This document shows, piece after piece, positions 23,410 to 24,266 of a stretch of 24,266 nucleotides of DNA. The position numbers were made by a program, and so were the translations under genes. The stretch is from Ignavibacteria bacterium UBA5771 (lineage in GTDB: Bacteria > Bacteroidota > Ignavibacteria > Kapaibacteriales > UBA2268), in NCBI GenBank assembly GCA_002418685.1, contig DIEP01000006.1, positions 1 through 24,266 of the forward strand, read 5' to 3'. Below the pieces are notes generated by a model that was not told the DNA's origin, searched no databases, and saw only the letters and a list, made by a program, of their open reading frames with translations. Within the stretch, counting starts at the first letter, position 1. The number at the start of each line of letters is the position of its first letter.

Positions 23410-24266
23410 ATGAAAAAACCATCAAAAATAGCACTTGTGGATTGTAATAATTTTTTCGCTTCTTGCGAAAGAGTGTTCAATCCCCAACTATGCAATAAAC
23501 CTATTGTCGTGCTATCTAATAATGATGGGGTTATTGTTTCGCGTAGTGCTGAAGCAAAATCGCTGGGAATTAAAATGGGTGATCCATACTTCAAGGTAGA
23601 AAAATTAATAAAGGAAAAGAATATTTATGTGTTTTCCTCAAATTATTCGCTTTATGGTGATTTGTCCGCGCGTATGATGGCAACCCTTGAAAGGTTTTCT
23701 CCGGTTGTTGAAGTATATTCTGTCGATGAAGCATTTTTAAATTTGGACGGAATCGAAAATGGTCACCAAACGGATTATTTACACAAAATAAAAGATACTA
23801 TTTACCAATTGCTTGGATTGCCTGTTGGTATTGGAATGGGACCCACAAAAACGCTTGCGAAGATTGCCACTCATTACGCAAAAAAGCATCTTGAATGCAA
23901 TGGTGTGCTGAATTTGTTTGACTATGACGATTACTCCACATTTCTCAAAGAAACCGAAGTCGATGATATTTGGGGAATTGGAAGGAAATATTCTGCTTTG
24001 CTCCATTTGAATGGGATGCACACTGCCTTTGATTTCACTCTTGCTGATGAAAGATGGGTGCAAAAGCGAATGACAATCGTTGGTTTACGCACATTACGAG
24101 AGCTCAAAGGAATAAAATGCCTTGAATTTGAGGAAGCTCCTACTGCTAAGAAGTCCATAATTTTTTCGCGCTCATTTGGAGAATATATAACAAATATTAA
24201 GAAAATGAAAGAAGCTGTTTCGTTTTTTACTGCTCGTGCGTCTGAAAAAATGCGTTTGCAAAAATT
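23410..24266 (+). CDS. umuC: Y-family DNA polymerase, UmuC-like (partial)
   Basis: The first 285 codons of a translesion DNA polymerase that runs off the right window edge. The palm carries LVDCNNFFASCE with metal-binding Asp11, and YSVDEAF with Asp106 and Glu107. VVLSNNDGVIVSRSAEAKSLGI is the finger region typical of UmuC rather than DinB. LPVGIGMGPTKTLAKIATHYAKK and DIWGIGRKYSALLHLNG (thumb helix-hairpin-helix) follow, and the little-finger domain begins near KSIIFSRSFGEYI. The start at 23410 gives the normal N-terminus; there is no Shine-Dalgarno. umuD is not immediately upstream: the neighbour there is divergent hpnC. UmuC normally needs cleaved UmuD, so its partner should be elsewhere or downstream. 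It is expected to respond to DNA damage. Confidence 0.93.
   Translation, partial: MKKPSKIALVDCNNFFASCERVFNPQLCNKPIVVLSNNDGVIVSRSAEAKSLGIKMGDPYFKVEKLIKEKNIYVFSSNYSLYGDLSARMMATLERFSPVVEVYSVDEAFLNLDGIENGHQTDYLHKIKDTIYQLLGLPVGIGMGPTKTLAKIATHYAKKHLECNGVLNLFDYDDYSTFLKETEVDDIWGIGRKYSALLHLNGMHTAFDFTLADERWVQKRMTIVGLRTLRELKGIKCLEFEEAPTAKKSIIFSRSFGEYITNIKKMKEAVSFFTARASEKMRLQK

Noticed and set aside
1..24266. CRISPR array, tRNA, rRNA, transposase or prophage genes
   Set aside because: No regular spaced repeats, cloverleaf-type sequences, transposase motifs or phage genes were found on either strand.

Overview
This is an AT-rich chromosomal window from a Gram-negative, outer-membrane bacterium of the FCB group (Bacteroidota/Chlorobiota/Ignavibacteriota/Kapabacteria side). 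The evidence is a fused LpxC-FabZ protein, LpxA, several lipoproteins and outer-membrane barrels, a DUF5916 protein, and an OmpA protein with two OmpA-like modules of a kind I associate with Ignavibacteria and Kapabacteria. The phylum-level assignment is an inference. No tRNA, rRNA, CRISPR array, insertion sequence or phage gene was seen.

Layout. Positions 1-5357 form a minus-strand envelope block: the start of an AraC-family regulator (cut by the window edge), a DUF4382-like lipoprotein, a DUF2959 lipoprotein, a 49-residue lmo0937-type membrane peptide, an outer-membrane beta-barrel, the double-OmpA protein and a small cupin. queC (preQ0 synthesis) then runs on the plus strand and meets a secreted NlpC/P60 hydrolase tail to tail. 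Next on the minus strand come the DUF5916 protein, a ROK kinase lacking the family's zinc cysteines, and the lipid A genes lpxC/fabZ and lpxA, which are tightly coupled. Two adjacent plus-strand lipoproteins look like paralogues. They meet a family 2 glycosyltransferase that lies directly behind an Rrf2 regulator with Fe-S type cysteines. A second NlpC/P60 protein (a lipoprotein) diverges from mnmE.

From 17062 to 21271, mnmE, mnmG and an RmlD-like reductase run head to tail. Both junctions of this run carry a 16-bp site that fits the bacterial centromere parS: a perfect palindrome between mnmE and mnmG, and a near-perfect one between mnmG and the reductase. This is the most informative feature of the window and suggests that it lies near the replication origin. 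Beyond a convergent spacer holding degenerate dispersed repeats are hpnD and hpnC (squalene synthesis, hopanoid type; overlapping genes) and, divergent from them, the start of a umuC-type DNA polymerase cut by the window end.

No wholly new multigene system is apparent. The items worth a second look are the parS pair, an apparent ATC start on the AraC gene, structured or palindromic DNA before queC, a 42-codon ORF ending in a perfect 16-bp hairpin, a decayed-looking coding patch near 9.8-10.07 kb, and family members with altered key residues (ROK, cupin, HpnD).
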